Assembly: GCA_009746045.1 (NCBI GenBank)
Contig: RPFO01000766.1
Location: 1-62,000 of the forward strand
From: Mesostigma viride
Lineage: Eukaryota; Streptophyta; Mesostigmatophyceae; Mesostigmatales; Mesostigmataceae
Direction of reading: 5' to 3'
Length of the DNA stretch: 62,000 nucleotides
The position numbers and the translations under genes are program-made. The first letter of the stretch is position 1, and every line of letters starts with the position of its first letter. Positions 43,801 through 62,000 of this stretch are shown in pieces. Below the pieces are notes generated by a model. The model did not search any database. It saw only the letters and a list, made by a program, of their open reading frames with translations, and was not told the DNA's origin.

Positions 43801-44107
43801 TTTACATCTCCACGCACGCACCTTGAGCCGTTTTGAGTGTGGCTCAGTCCACTGGAACCCCGCATCGATGAGCTTGACCTTGGACAGATTCTTGAGCCGC
43901 TTGACACAAAAGGTGAGCAGCTCCTTGGATTCCAGCTGCGCTGGCACCCATTGGCGCGGCGGGTTGAGGTACCTCCCGCACTCCTTGCACCAGAGGATGA
44001 TGACCTGCTTCTGGATGCCCTCTGTGATGTCCACTTGCGTCTTGAGGCAGTTGACGCACATGTTAGACGGGTTGGGCGTGATGGCGATGCCGCACAGGCA
44101 GCAGGGG
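37837..44107 (-). CDS. NMD3: 60S ribosomal subunit export adaptor NMD3 (first exon not identified)
   Basis: NMD3 is the nuclear-export adaptor that binds the pre-60S subunit and recruits exportin CRM1. Exons on the minus strand, 5' to 3': 44107-43822, 42634-42491, 41827-41558, 40357-40220, 39827-39489, 38914-38703, 38029-37837. Phases agree and give 526 residues before the TAA, plus a missing short first exon with the start codon. Zinc-binding pairs are visible: CCLCG, CVNC, CKEC and CDAC. Conserved blocks include VDITEGIQKQ, LIDAGFQWTEPHSKRLKVKL, KEMYDGIDFFF, STYNYKFTFSVEI, RTHLGHLLHPGD and VPDVILVKKSYQQARKQRRN. The C-terminus is acidic (DDDEEEDEGEED), as expected for the region near the export signal. 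The first exon here begins in phase 2, so exon 1 must end with two bases of a codon; several upstream places are possible. Confidence 0.93.
38385..38690. repeat. (CCCCCG)n tract in the last NMD3 intron, G-rich on the sense strand
   Basis: About 300 bp of C5-6G repeats on the plus strand, that is (GGGGGC)n on the transcribed-sense minus strand. It begins about 15 bases downstream of the donor of exon 38914-38703. It has strong G-quadruplex potential. Artefactual Gly/Arg and Pro-rich ORFs occur on both strands. Confidence 0.92.
41215..41277. repeat. GGTGGCAGTT minisatellite in NMD3 intron
   Basis: Five to six 10-bp GTGGCAGTTG or GTGGCAGATG units between exons 41827-41558 and 40357-40220. Confidence 0.8.
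42935..43085. repeat. 39-bp tandem repeat in NMD3 intron
   Basis: Four copies of a unit containing CCGCCAGCTAGGCACTCCGC and ATGTCTTTGGGCACAGG, nearly identical. It lies in the intron between exons 44107-43822 and 42634-42491. Confidence 0.85.
43507..43660. repeat. (AACCTGCCTC)n minisatellite, passing into CTACCTGCCA
   Basis: Nine 10-bp CTCAACCTGC units followed by related ACTACCTGCC units, in the same NMD3 intron as the 39-bp repeat. The sense strand is rich in GAGGCAGGTT. Confidence 0.88.
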
Positions 44108-46864
44108 CTGGGGGGTGGAACGGGGGGATGGAGCAAGGGGCGAAGGCATAGGGGATGGAGAGCCGGGGGGGGGGGGGCGGGGGGGGTGATGGCACACAAG
44201 GGTGCGGTACAGCAGCGGGGCAGGGAAGACAAAGAAAAAGGGGACAAAGCCCGGGGGGTGGGGGGGCGGGGGCGATGGGAGGAGAGGCACATGTGCGTGC
44301 ATGCAGAAGCACAGAGAGGGAGGTGGGGTGGGTGGGGGGGGTGGGGGGGTGGGGAGGGACCACAGGAGGCAAGAAAGGGGCCACGGAAGAGAGGGCAAAC
44401 TGTGTGCATGGGAAAGGAACTCCGGAATACACAGGTGGCAGGTTTGATTTGCCAGCAGAAAGCAAAGGCTCCTGGGCCAGCAGGCCGCGTTGGCAGATGG
44501 GTTTGTGCCAGACCCGGTCACAGTCCAGCAATGCCCGAGTCGGACGGCATGCGCAACCAAAGGCAGGGTAAGGGGCATGGCTCATGGCCCAGGTCAAGGA
44601 ATCCCAACCAAAATAAACATAATGATCTGCAACACCAAAAACATGATGATCACAACATGGGCCAATCCCATGAGATGCGGGATGTGAAATGGGATGCAGC
44701 TCATTCAAGACTTGACAGGAAGTTGAAGGGACGAATTCTGGAAAGTGCGGAATTAAACTAACACGCAGACATCTGCCGGTGGATTAACAAGCAGGTGACT
44801 TGATAAGCCAACAAGGGAAGAAAGACGGGGCCAAGGATGGAGTACGTAAACTGGAGCGGTGACTGAGACGCGAGGCGGACAACGCCTTTGGTAACAAACT
44901 GTCGATTGCGTACGCGATGGCGATGGTCTCAAACTGTTTGGCAACCGCACCAGCAACAGCAAGACGTAAGCTTGATTCGGCGTATACAAGCTTGAATTCG
45001 GGAGATATTACAGTGCGGAAGTACATGAACAATGTGAAACACAAAATACGATGGAATACGATTCTGCGGCTTCTGTAAGCAAAGCTGTGTGCTTCCCGGG
45101 CACACGCGCACACGACTTGGGCATTACATGTATTCAGCGATAACCATCATCTTGACTATTCCTGATGCAAGTACCTCAGCGACGTACAACAGACTGAAAC
45201 GTCCTAACCCCGAAGGCATAGCAGCAAGGATACACATGACCGATGGTCTGTTGAACGTGAAACATGCCCGACTCCATCTTTGGCAAGTCCCGCCTCAACG
45301 CGGCTACACAGCCCAAACAGACCCTGCCGCTGGAATCGACTACAACAAGGTTCTATGGCCACTATCTACTGACTGCAAACGAATGCAGCGCTGCGAATTC
45401 GCGGCTGTAACTCAATTCCGCCTCCCACGATGCTGCGCCCGTCGGGAATCCACCGTCGCCGTCTGGTTCGTGACAGGCTGCGGGTTGTTGTACGTTGTTG
45501 TCCTTCGGTGCCGCAATTACATAAATGAGCTGCACGTTGCCACACTTTGCCAGTAATGACGTCAAACTACCTACTGGCATCTATGGTTGACGCGCGCCAA
45601 AAGGGTGTCAGTAGACAGTGTGCGTGAATCCATTTTTTTTTTGAGTCGGGTATATGACTAGATGTATGTACACCCTCCGCATTGGTAGTTTTACTAAATA
45701 ATTATGAGGCTGGGCGCCGGCCAGCTGCAAACGATAAATAAAACAAAAGAATTTTAATTAACTAATTCCCGAGTGTACTGACCTGTAGTTTTTGAAGCTA
45801 CCAAACAAGTAAAGAAAGTGTAAATAAATAATTTGACTGCCAAGAGCGCTTCTTTTGCGGTAAAAAACAAAGAAATATTAAATCTCTGGCTGAAAAATGT
45901 GCTTTTACTAGCCGTAAGAGCAGTGCATCCGGCTGGGTTATACAAAACAAACAAAGAATTATTAAATTTCGCAGCCGGTTTAACGGTTTTTCGGTAACCA
46001 AACAAACAAACTAATAATTAATTAATTGGGCGGACACAGTAACACTTTCAACCAATAAAACGCTAATGTCTAATTCCGAAGGGCCTTTTGGCTGAACTGA
46101 ATTAAAACTACCAATGCGGGGGGTGTATTCAGACTTCAGAGTTTCACACCTCCTGTATTCACACGCTGGCGGTCCTAAGCTGGGTGGCGTCCGGTCTGTC
46201 AGGATCTAAATTGGCCAATAAAAGATCTCAAACCGTCGTCAATTTTTTTCCGGTGAAATGGGTGTTAGTTTATTTCCACCCATTGTGGGTCGTCAATTAT
46301 TACAAAGTTGTCAGGACAGCCTTTGCCAGCTTGTTGTTGTTGTTGTTGCTCACGCCGCACGTGGGCAGCAGAGATATCTGTAAGTAGTACTTGTTGTTTT
46401 AACCACTCCGCACATGGGCAGCTTTAATTTGTTGTAGGCACAGGCGCACAAATTGACTGACTGACCGTACCTGACTGCCAGAACCTCCAAGTTCTTGCAG
46501 GACTTCAGGACGAAATTCAGAGCTGTCAAAAAGGAGCAAAAAGGATATCGATGGAAAACATCTGAAACACACCTCACATCTGAAACACGCCTCATTCACG
46601 TGCCTGACGCCCTGACCCGACAACACGATGCGACGGCCAACCGACTGAGCACTCCCAATTACCCCGCGTGACAACATTTAACTGGTGCTGAAATCGATAG
46701 GACTGTAATAAATAGTTTTCCTATCCGCTTGCGCGCTCGCAAACCTGCAATTTGGCTCCAGTCGATGTCGTAATCGCCAAATCTTGGAATTGATATTTGC
46801 GTAAAACGTCCAACCTTAGTCACTTAGGCGCGTGCATGCGCTCTTCCGTGTGTAGAAACCAATA
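44108..46864. other. NMD3 5' region and divergent spacer to the sirtuin gene
   Basis: 44155-44360 is G-rich low-complexity DNA, pyrimidine-rich on the NMD3 sense strand, just upstream of the first recognised exon, and is likely intronic. The first NMD3 exon should lie in 44.2-46.6 kb on the minus strand but was not pinned down. From about 45.6 kb the DNA becomes AT-rich, as expected for a shared promoter region of two divergent genes. No TATA element was confidently placed. Confidence 0.4.
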
Positions 46865-55659
<8,795 letters not shown>

Positions 55660-56119
55660 AGCGATGACAGCTGTTTTAGTAAGGCAACGGGTGTGCTCCA
55701 GATCAGATACCAAGCAGCCTGCAGTCATTAGGCTGCGCGAGTGGCCCACCAGGCTATGCAACTGCTCTTCCGCAGCCTGCGAGGATTGACAAGGAGCTGG
55801 CATGTTGAGCCCCAGCTGTCCGTATTCTCTCTATGTAGATGAAACCTTAAGTACTTGTTGGGGCTTTGACAACTTGGCGACGTTTTTCCGATACCTATTT
55901 TTCACGCAGAGTAAATGTTATGCCAAAGTAGCTTCCGAGAAGTTACCATGTACATGATTAGTGTTGCTTTTTTCTTGTTTCGTTTGACTTACTACATTTA
56001 TGAGTATGATAATCAGCATGTGATAATGGCTGTGCAAACCTCATCGACTCCAGCTGACCGGCAGTATGGTTGCATATCAGCTCATGATGCTAATTCATTA
56101 ATTAACACGTAACTGCGCC
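55660..56119. other. 3' flank of sirtuin gene
   Basis: Sequence after the sirtuin stop TAG (55657-55659), becoming AT-rich by 55.9 kb. It leads into the (TTAA)-type end of an inverted R1 repeat at about 56095-56120. No further gene recognised. Confidence 0.4.
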
Positions 56120-56290
56120 ACATGGGTGCCAGTACAGAGTAAAGGAACCTCAACCCCCTATAAGTAATCCAACGAGGAGGGAGGGCACCCTTGGTAGCTT
56201 CTCTCACTGCAGCCATAAGTGGTCAGTAAATAGCGCTCTATCCACAGCATGGTGCCGGGGCGCAACACTGTGGGTGCAATACAACCATGC
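56120..56290 (-). repeat. Dispersed repeat R1, inverted copy with intact MITE target site
   Basis: The reverse complement matches 22316-22482 and continues through CTCTGTACTGGCACCCATG without the 327-bp MITE present at 22483-22809. It is followed on its 3' side (lower coordinates) by an ACGTGTTAATTAA tail. Confidence 0.7.
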
Positions 56291-56400
56291 AATTTACCAT
56301 AGATAGGCTGACCCATTAATCATGTATAAATAAATTAAATCATTAAATTATTCATTCGTCAATTCATTAAGCTCGTGCTCCCGTTGAGGCATCACACATA

Positions 56401-56500
56401 GATGGAGGGAGGGAGGGACTCAGGGAAGGAGGGAGGGAGGGAGGGACTCAGGAAGGAGGGAGGGAGGGAGGGAGGGAGGGAGGGAGGGAGGGAGGGAGCT
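56401..56500. repeat. (GGGA)n microsatellite
   Basis: GGAGGGAGGGA runs interrupted by ACTCAGG, then a pure (GGGA)n to about 56498. Intergenic. Confidence 0.9.
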
Positions 56501-56944
56501 GCATGGAGGGACTCAGGGGCAATGCATGCCCAGGATGTATGCATGCATGTGCACATGTGTTTATAAATGGTCCCATTAACTAAATTGTTAAATAATTACG
56601 TGTGCTACAGTAGTTCCCGGAATGGGCCGGGAGGATCGCAGAGCGCACAATAATACAGTGCTTCTTGAGCATCCAGGCTGCATATGCATGTGTTGCATGT
56701 GCTGGGAAGGGGGCATCTAGACATTTGGCCGTCTTCCCTCTTGCTTGGAGGAAAGCCACAGCACTGCGAAAATACAGACACCAGGAGAGCCTTGGTTGGC
56801 ATAAGTGTGGGTCACTTTGCAGCTGGAATGTGCGTACGTGGGTGCATGTGACATGGCAGGTGCATTGGTTGTGGGCCCATGGATCAAATATCGATTCATA
56901 TCATGGTCATTTGAAGATTGCACGAAATATTGATTGATTGGTTA

Positions 56945-57160
56945 CTTACTTTATTAATTCATTATAACACGTGCTCCCGTTGGGGAGTCACGATATAAGT
57001 ATTGATTGAAGTGCTTAATTTTAATCGACCTATATACGTATATGTGTGCACAGTGGGAAGGGCAGGGAGCCCCCTCTATTCCCTCATGCCAGTGGCATGC
57101 CTGCAGCTAGGGTGCACAATCGGATCCGTCGAAACGATCCGGGCATCCCCGGCTGAGGGG
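56945..57160 (-). repeat. Retroposon 3'-end repeat R2, copy 1
   Basis: Contains CGTGCTCCCGTTGGGGAGTC with the hairpin CTCCC-GTTG-GGGAG next to an AT-rich tail, then AAGTGCTT, GGGCAGGGAGCCCCC, CATGCCAGTGGCATGCC and CAATCGGATCCG, in the same order as at 58090-58265. The TTAA-type tail lies on the left, so the 3' end points left. Confidence 0.6.
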
Positions 57161-58089
57161 TCATATGAAATAAGACCCGTGCCGGTGAGCATTGCACAAC
57201 AAAGTTGGCCGGATTAAATCGTTGTTCAGTCAGGTGGGAACTCGTACTCCCGATGTGAATGCAATTCGGGGGGGTTAGAAACTGGTCTGGATCCTAAATC
57301 TACGGAATGAGTGGCGGGTGTGAACATGCGCTCCCGTGCATGAGCATTGCATGGTGGCTGCACATGGTGCGTGAGCGAACGTGTGATCGCGATGCAGTTG
57401 GCGTGGGGCATAGCTAGGCTAGCTAGCTGGTGGTGGGGCAACTAGAGCAATGGCTACAGACTGTATAGAGCACTTGGGCTAAGCCGTCTACCGTGCGTAA
57501 TCATTGCATATTTGGGCGCTGCCGTGGCTATGTAAGGCGCGCCTCAGCTACAATTAATAGCTACAAGGCTACACACTACAGCTGGGCTAATCTAGCCCGC
57601 GGGGGGCGCCCTTGTACGTACGTGGTTGATTGCATCAAGTCCCCGGCGCCCCTCGAGACCTTTGCATGGCTTCTTGGGGTCTTGCTTGTGGTGGAGGCCG
57701 GCCCTCCGCCCACTGGTCGCATCACTGCTGCTGCTGAGCTCGGGGGTCAGGTCGTCATCCAGCATGCATCCATGTGCAGCTAGGCCGGGGAGGTCGTGCA
57801 ACCAGAAACCTCTTGAGAGGCCGGAATCGCCGCTTATAATAATCCTCGATGAACGGCTGATGAAGCCTCAAGGTGAGAAGGACTCGGGTGGCCGGGGAGC
57901 CGCCTTGTCCCTTGTGTGGGGATGACGCGGTGCCCACGTACTCAGCTCTAGCTAGCTCACCCGCCATGTAGTAGACAGCTCCTCTTACGTACGGCGCGGG
58001 GTCCCCTAGCTTGTCCCGTCGCACCGGCCCACTGGAAAACTTGTGTGCGCCAGCCGGCCGCACCGACGCGGCGCGACCTGGACCTATAT
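57161..58089. other. Intergenic spacer between R2 copies
   Basis: No gene could be supported. A GC-rich minus-strand frame at 57755-58096 has a coding-like stretch (PFIEDYYKRRFRPLKRFLV), but neither splice context nor family is recognised, and it lies beyond the stop of the minus-strand gene ending at 59021. Confidence 0.3.
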
Positions 58090-58290
58090 GTGACACAATT
58101 AATTAATTAATTAAACTCGTGCTCCCGTTGGGGAGTCACGGAGCAGTGAAGTGCTTTTAATCCCTGTTGTGTGCGCACAACAGGAGAAAGGGCAGAGACC
58201 CCCTTTCTCCTTCATGCCAAAGGCATGCCACAGCTGCAATCGGACACGCTAAACGATCCGGCAGGATCTGTGGGTGCAATAAAACCTATG
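58090..58290 (-). repeat. Retroposon 3'-end repeat R2, copy 2
   Basis: (TTAA)n at 58099-58114 is followed by CTCGTGCTCCCGTTGGGGAG, AAGTGCTTTTAATCC, GGGCAGAGACCCCC, CATGCCAAAGGCATGCC and CAATCGGACACGC, parallel to the copy at 56945-57160. The end (GATCTGTGGGTGCAATAAAA) also resembles R1. Confidence 0.6.
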
Positions 58291-59020
58291 TGAGCATGTC
58301 GTAGGCTAGGAGCGTGGGCAAGTATGTAATCTGAGCATAGCCAGGACGTAGCATGGCTGTATGTACAAGGACTAGCTAAGGCTATGGCTGGTAGTGTACC
58401 GTGCGTGCAGTGCACGTACGTGACTAGTAGGTATGTATGTTGGCAGAGCTAGGCAAACATTCTAAGCATGGCTGTGACACAATTGCTTGAGGGTGCAGGC
58501 CGCTTCTGGGACTATCTGTACTCCGCGCCCGCATGCATGATATAATCTAGAAATGGGCTGCCGTCTGCGATAAGCACCTTCGTGAGCTAGGGGCATGCTC
58601 CTGTTTAGTTATCCCCACGGGCCGGGCGCGGCCCATTGCTAGACTGCAGGGTAGTTCTAGAAGTCCGCGCAGGTGGAGGTTATTCGGCCCCTGAGGATAG
58701 CCGCTACACTAGCTACCGCCTCGTCTGCCATTACAATCGAGGATGTCCAGCTCAGATGAGGATTACTGATATCCCGGCCCTCTAGTGCCCTATATATGGT
58801 CATGGGGCATGATGCAGACGATATTTGTAACATTGTGTAAGGATTTTCTAATGCATAGTACGTCTTCCGCGCATGGCGTGCCCCATGCGCATGACATGCA
58901 AGTACTTACCTATACTTAGCTAGATGTCAGTCACACGGCGGTTCGGAGCTCTGGAATATGAAATGCTGGACATGAAATGCTGCACCATTGGCACATTTGA
59001 AGCTCATTGAGCAATACTAT
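58291..59020. other. Non-coding 3' flank of the minus-strand gene
   Basis: No supported coding region. Sequence of mixed composition rich in GCATG words. Confidence 0.35.
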
Positions 59021-61696
59021 CTATTCACACAAGTTATTAGCATCCCTGGTCTCGGACGACAAACGGTCCGTGACCAGCTGCACGCTGGTGTGCAGGTTGA
59101 GCTCGTCAAAAGTCGGCATGTGCTCCGCCAGCAGAAGGTTGCGGCACACCATCTCCAGCTTGACCTGCCAGGGCACGGTAGACAGGGTAGATAGGTACCA
59201 CGAGTAATCAGCAGGGGGAAAGGGGTTTGGTTGTAGAACATATCCTGATTTGAGGCGCGGATATCGATCGCGGCACGTTGTGTGCACATGGCACACCCGG
59301 TCTGCAGAGCTTGTGTAGAGTGGGGCATATTTTTCACATCATGTGCATGCATATGTGTTGTATATACAGATTCGATCCCATGCATACCATTGGTAACTTT
59401 GTATGGTCGATCTGCTTGCATGCAGCTATAAAGCCAGTGGAAAACTCAAGTAACACTTCGCGATGGCACTGTGCATATAATTTATGGTATATAGAATATG
59501 CAACACTGCATGTCAATCTGGCAGAAGCATAATAAGTTTGTTGTAAACCATGCATATTTTGCATGCCTGAGCCCCCGATTGACTGCCCTCCCTGCCCTGT
59601 GCACATGAAGTTCGTTTAGTATGCACATTCACTTTGTGCGGGCATGCTCAGCTCAAAATATTTGCAGCCATATGCTTGCAAATCTGCCACAGAGGCCTGG
59701 GGCAATGCATGTGCATGAGAAGACGGGGGGTCCTACTCGATCCCTTCGATAGTCATGCGCATGCCTGCAGGCACCATATTTCTAGTCATGGGCATATGAA
59801 AGGTATATTGACCTATATAACACAGTCTGTATACCCCATGACTCGTCTGTCTATCTATTTAACACAGTTGCATGGTACCCCGTGAGACGCCCCTGAATCA
59901 CCAATGGCTAGGCCCGTGAAGGACTTGGCCTATGAATGACGGACGGGGCTGAGGAGGTAAGATAATAGTGGGTCAATAAAAAGGGTTTTGCACCCCTTGT
60001 GTGTGCAGAGTGCTTGAGCTGGGGTCACCATGGCTCACTAAGTTGGCAGACAAATCCTGCATGACAACTCCTGGCTGGGTGGAGCGCCTCATTGCGGGCT
60101 GGTCCCCATGCAACAGGTGGATGCCTGCACTTCACGACTGTACATGCTCTTCACACTGCAAATAGTCGGGCACTACGAAGATCAAAGTGCCATTTGGCGA
60201 CTTGCAAGCCACATGTTGTGTGATCGATCACACGCCGTCCTACAAGAGAGCATATGAGCTTTCTTGTTTGAAGGGCCGGGTGCATGGCAGCATGATCGGC
60301 CACTGGCAATGTCAAAACGTCCTGAAAATGGCTGCACAGAAAAACTAACCTGCCAGGCTGCTGCAATAACCAAATATATAATAGAGATATATATCTTATT
60401 AATGCAAGGCGATCGAGCATGCTGTGCGGCTGGCTTAGTATAGTAATGGTTTACTCAGATGAGCCATCTCAATCTCATGCATGGTGTGCATGGTGGAGGC
60501 GCCCATGCTGTACACGTACTAAGCACATGCGGCTAAATTTCAAAGGCAACAACTATACCCAAGGTCGAGTCTAATGCACACTATTCTAATGTGCAACAGA
60601 TATACAGATAAGTGGCACACACTGGTCAGCTCCTTGGCAAAACATCATAGCTAGCCGATCCGTGTAGACAAACACGTGTGTGCTTGCAAGCATTACGGTA
60701 CCACGCACGCACCAGCTCCTTGGTGAACTCGCGCACGCTGAAGACCAAGCCGTTGAAGGAGAAGGCGGCCATGTTGGACAGGATACCGAGCTCCGGCTTC
60801 TCCAGGGACACACGCTGCAGGTCCTTGACGGCCGCCACGTGGCGCCGGTCAAACTCCTCCACCGTGGGGGTGAGCCGGTTGATGGAGGACGGAAGCAGCT
60901 GCATGAGGAGGAGCAGCCGGTTGCCGAGCGAGCCGCAGCGCACCGACGCGGCCTGTGCCGCCGCCCCTTTGATGCGGAGGCGGTGCTGCAACGATGTCCG
61001 GCATGCACAGGTGCGAGGGACAAATCACGGACATTGTTGATGCATGAGCAAATTGGGACGTCATTCATCGCTCATCATCATGGCATGACAAACTTGAGAA
61101 GCCATGCACCGTGTAAGGCATAGTAACTGCCGTGATGTGAGACCTATATAATCGATCGTATGACATGGATCGGCCGCGGCGGAGATTGACAATGCGTGAG
61201 TGCAATCCTTAATTAACAGGGATTCGGCTTAACCTGGGGGGGATGTGGGGAGTATATAGGGTGGGGTGCAATTGCAAGGCAAGTGCTAGCCGGCACCGGC
61301 CTATAGATGGCGGCACAGGCATGGCCAGAGGTAGGGGCGTACTTGGCTCTATCACATGATGATCAAAACATTCTCTTGGCTGGGATGCAATGATAAAATT
61401 GCACCACAATGGCATGTATACTAGCATGGGTCGCCGATCACTTCAAAATGTATACAGGTTGTTACAAGTAGGGTTTTAGGCTTGCCCTACATATGACCGT
61501 CGTACAGCGGTCCTACCATGCATGGTCCTATAAAAGTTGCACAACAGTCCTGCAGCGATCCTAAAAGCAGTCCCACCTTGCTGGCCAGCCCCAGCTGCAG
61601 CGCCCAGACCAGCGTCCGCATCATGCGCAACACCTCCTGGCGCAGTGCGACCAGGGAGGGCATCATCGGCTGCACGAGCGCGCGGTAAAGGTGCAC
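59021..61696 (-). CDS. C-terminal part of a gene, possibly FUSC/ALMT-like carrier (partial)
   Basis: Three minus-strand exons with good acceptors and donors and consistent phase 0: 61696-61577 (VHLYRALVQPMMPSLVALRQ then EVLRMMRTLVWALQLGLASK), 60985-60713 (HRLRIKGAAAQ ... FSFNGLVFSVREFTKEL) and 59164-59021 (VKLEMVCRNLLLAEHMPTFD ... RDANNLCE, stop TAG). They give 178 residues of amphipathic helical sequence. The N-terminus lies beyond the right edge. The pattern of long helices and a SFNGLVFSVREF segment recalls the cytosolic domain of fusaric-acid-resistance / aluminium-activated malate transporter-like proteins, but this is a weak impression; it could be another helical protein. The exon calls are firmer than the family call. 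Confidence 0.55.
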
Positions 61697-62000
61697 CTGA
61701 GCGGCCGTCTCAACGGCATGGGGTAAGCGGTGCCCAACGGGCCATGCAACGTGGCAATGGGTCATATGCATGGGGCGCACAGTTCAGGGAATGGGATCGA
61801 TCAGTCGGCCGATCCCACGCACAAATGACGTCCTTGTCCAGGCACAAATGCATGGACAGTATGCCACCTTTCATCGAAGGCAGGTATACCCCCCCACACA
61901 CACAAGTGATGCCTCGAACAGGAGAAAACAATTATATGGGAGCGAGGCCAAGGGGAAAGTAATGTGCATGCCGGGAGGTTCTCGGGAGGATCCACACAGA

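Noticed and set aside
46469-46516. Minus-strand exon-like stretch with an acceptor and a GTACGG donor as NMD3 exon 1
   Set aside because: No convincing start codon context or similarity to NMD3 N-termini; distance to exon 2 would exceed 2 kb without other support.
57755-58096. 113-codon minus-strand ORF downstream of the last gene
   Set aside because: It lies past an in-frame stop ending the neighbouring gene, has no recognised family and sits between repeat copies; likely chance in GC-rich DNA.

Overview
The window is nuclear DNA of a eukaryote, most likely a green-lineage (chlorophyte) alga. Exons are GC-rich and short (42-422 nt), with GT-AG introns of up to several kb packed with minisatellites. 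One gene resembles a plastid bile-acid:sodium symporter-family (BASS) carrier and begins with a transit-peptide-like segment. No bacterial operon structure, rRNA gene or CRISPR array is visible. The species cannot be named from the sequence.

Region 1 (1-17255) is repetitive. A 218/222-bp satellite fills 320-2095, 2645-7142 and 14599-17255, with higher-order variant patterns. It is interrupted by 210-bp near-perfect palindromes that flank a tRNA-like segment. A complete LTR retrotransposon (7143-14598) sits inside the satellite with a 5-bp target duplication (ACCTC) and two 379-bp LTRs that look identical. Its enzymes are copia-like in the reverse transcriptase and RNase H. A retropepsin-like domain, however, lies between integrase and reverse transcriptase, instead of before integrase as in known copia elements. 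This is the most unusual item in the window.

Region 2 (17256-62000) carries four spliced genes, assembled here by joining GT-AG (one GC-AG) exons with consistent phase: (a) a BASS4-type / SBF-like membrane carrier, plus strand, about 19538-30412, 13 exons, 440 aa; (b) ribosome export adaptor NMD3, minus strand, 44107-37837, seven exons found, first exon not found; (c) a SIRT2-type NAD-dependent deacylase, plus strand, 46865-55659, ten exons, 429 aa; (d) the 3' end of a minus-strand gene, 61696-59021, perhaps related to FUSC/ALMT-type carriers, running off the right edge. The pairs a/b and c/d are convergent. Their shared 3' intergenic regions are filled with fragments of non-LTR-like retroposons that end in a short hairpin and (TTAA)n tails. 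Genes b and c are divergent across an AT-richer spacer.

A recurring oddity is that several introns begin with tandem copies of their own exon-intron junction, in both the BASS and sirtuin genes. A TA-flanked MITE at 22483-22809 has its empty site preserved in a second repeat copy near 56.15 kb.
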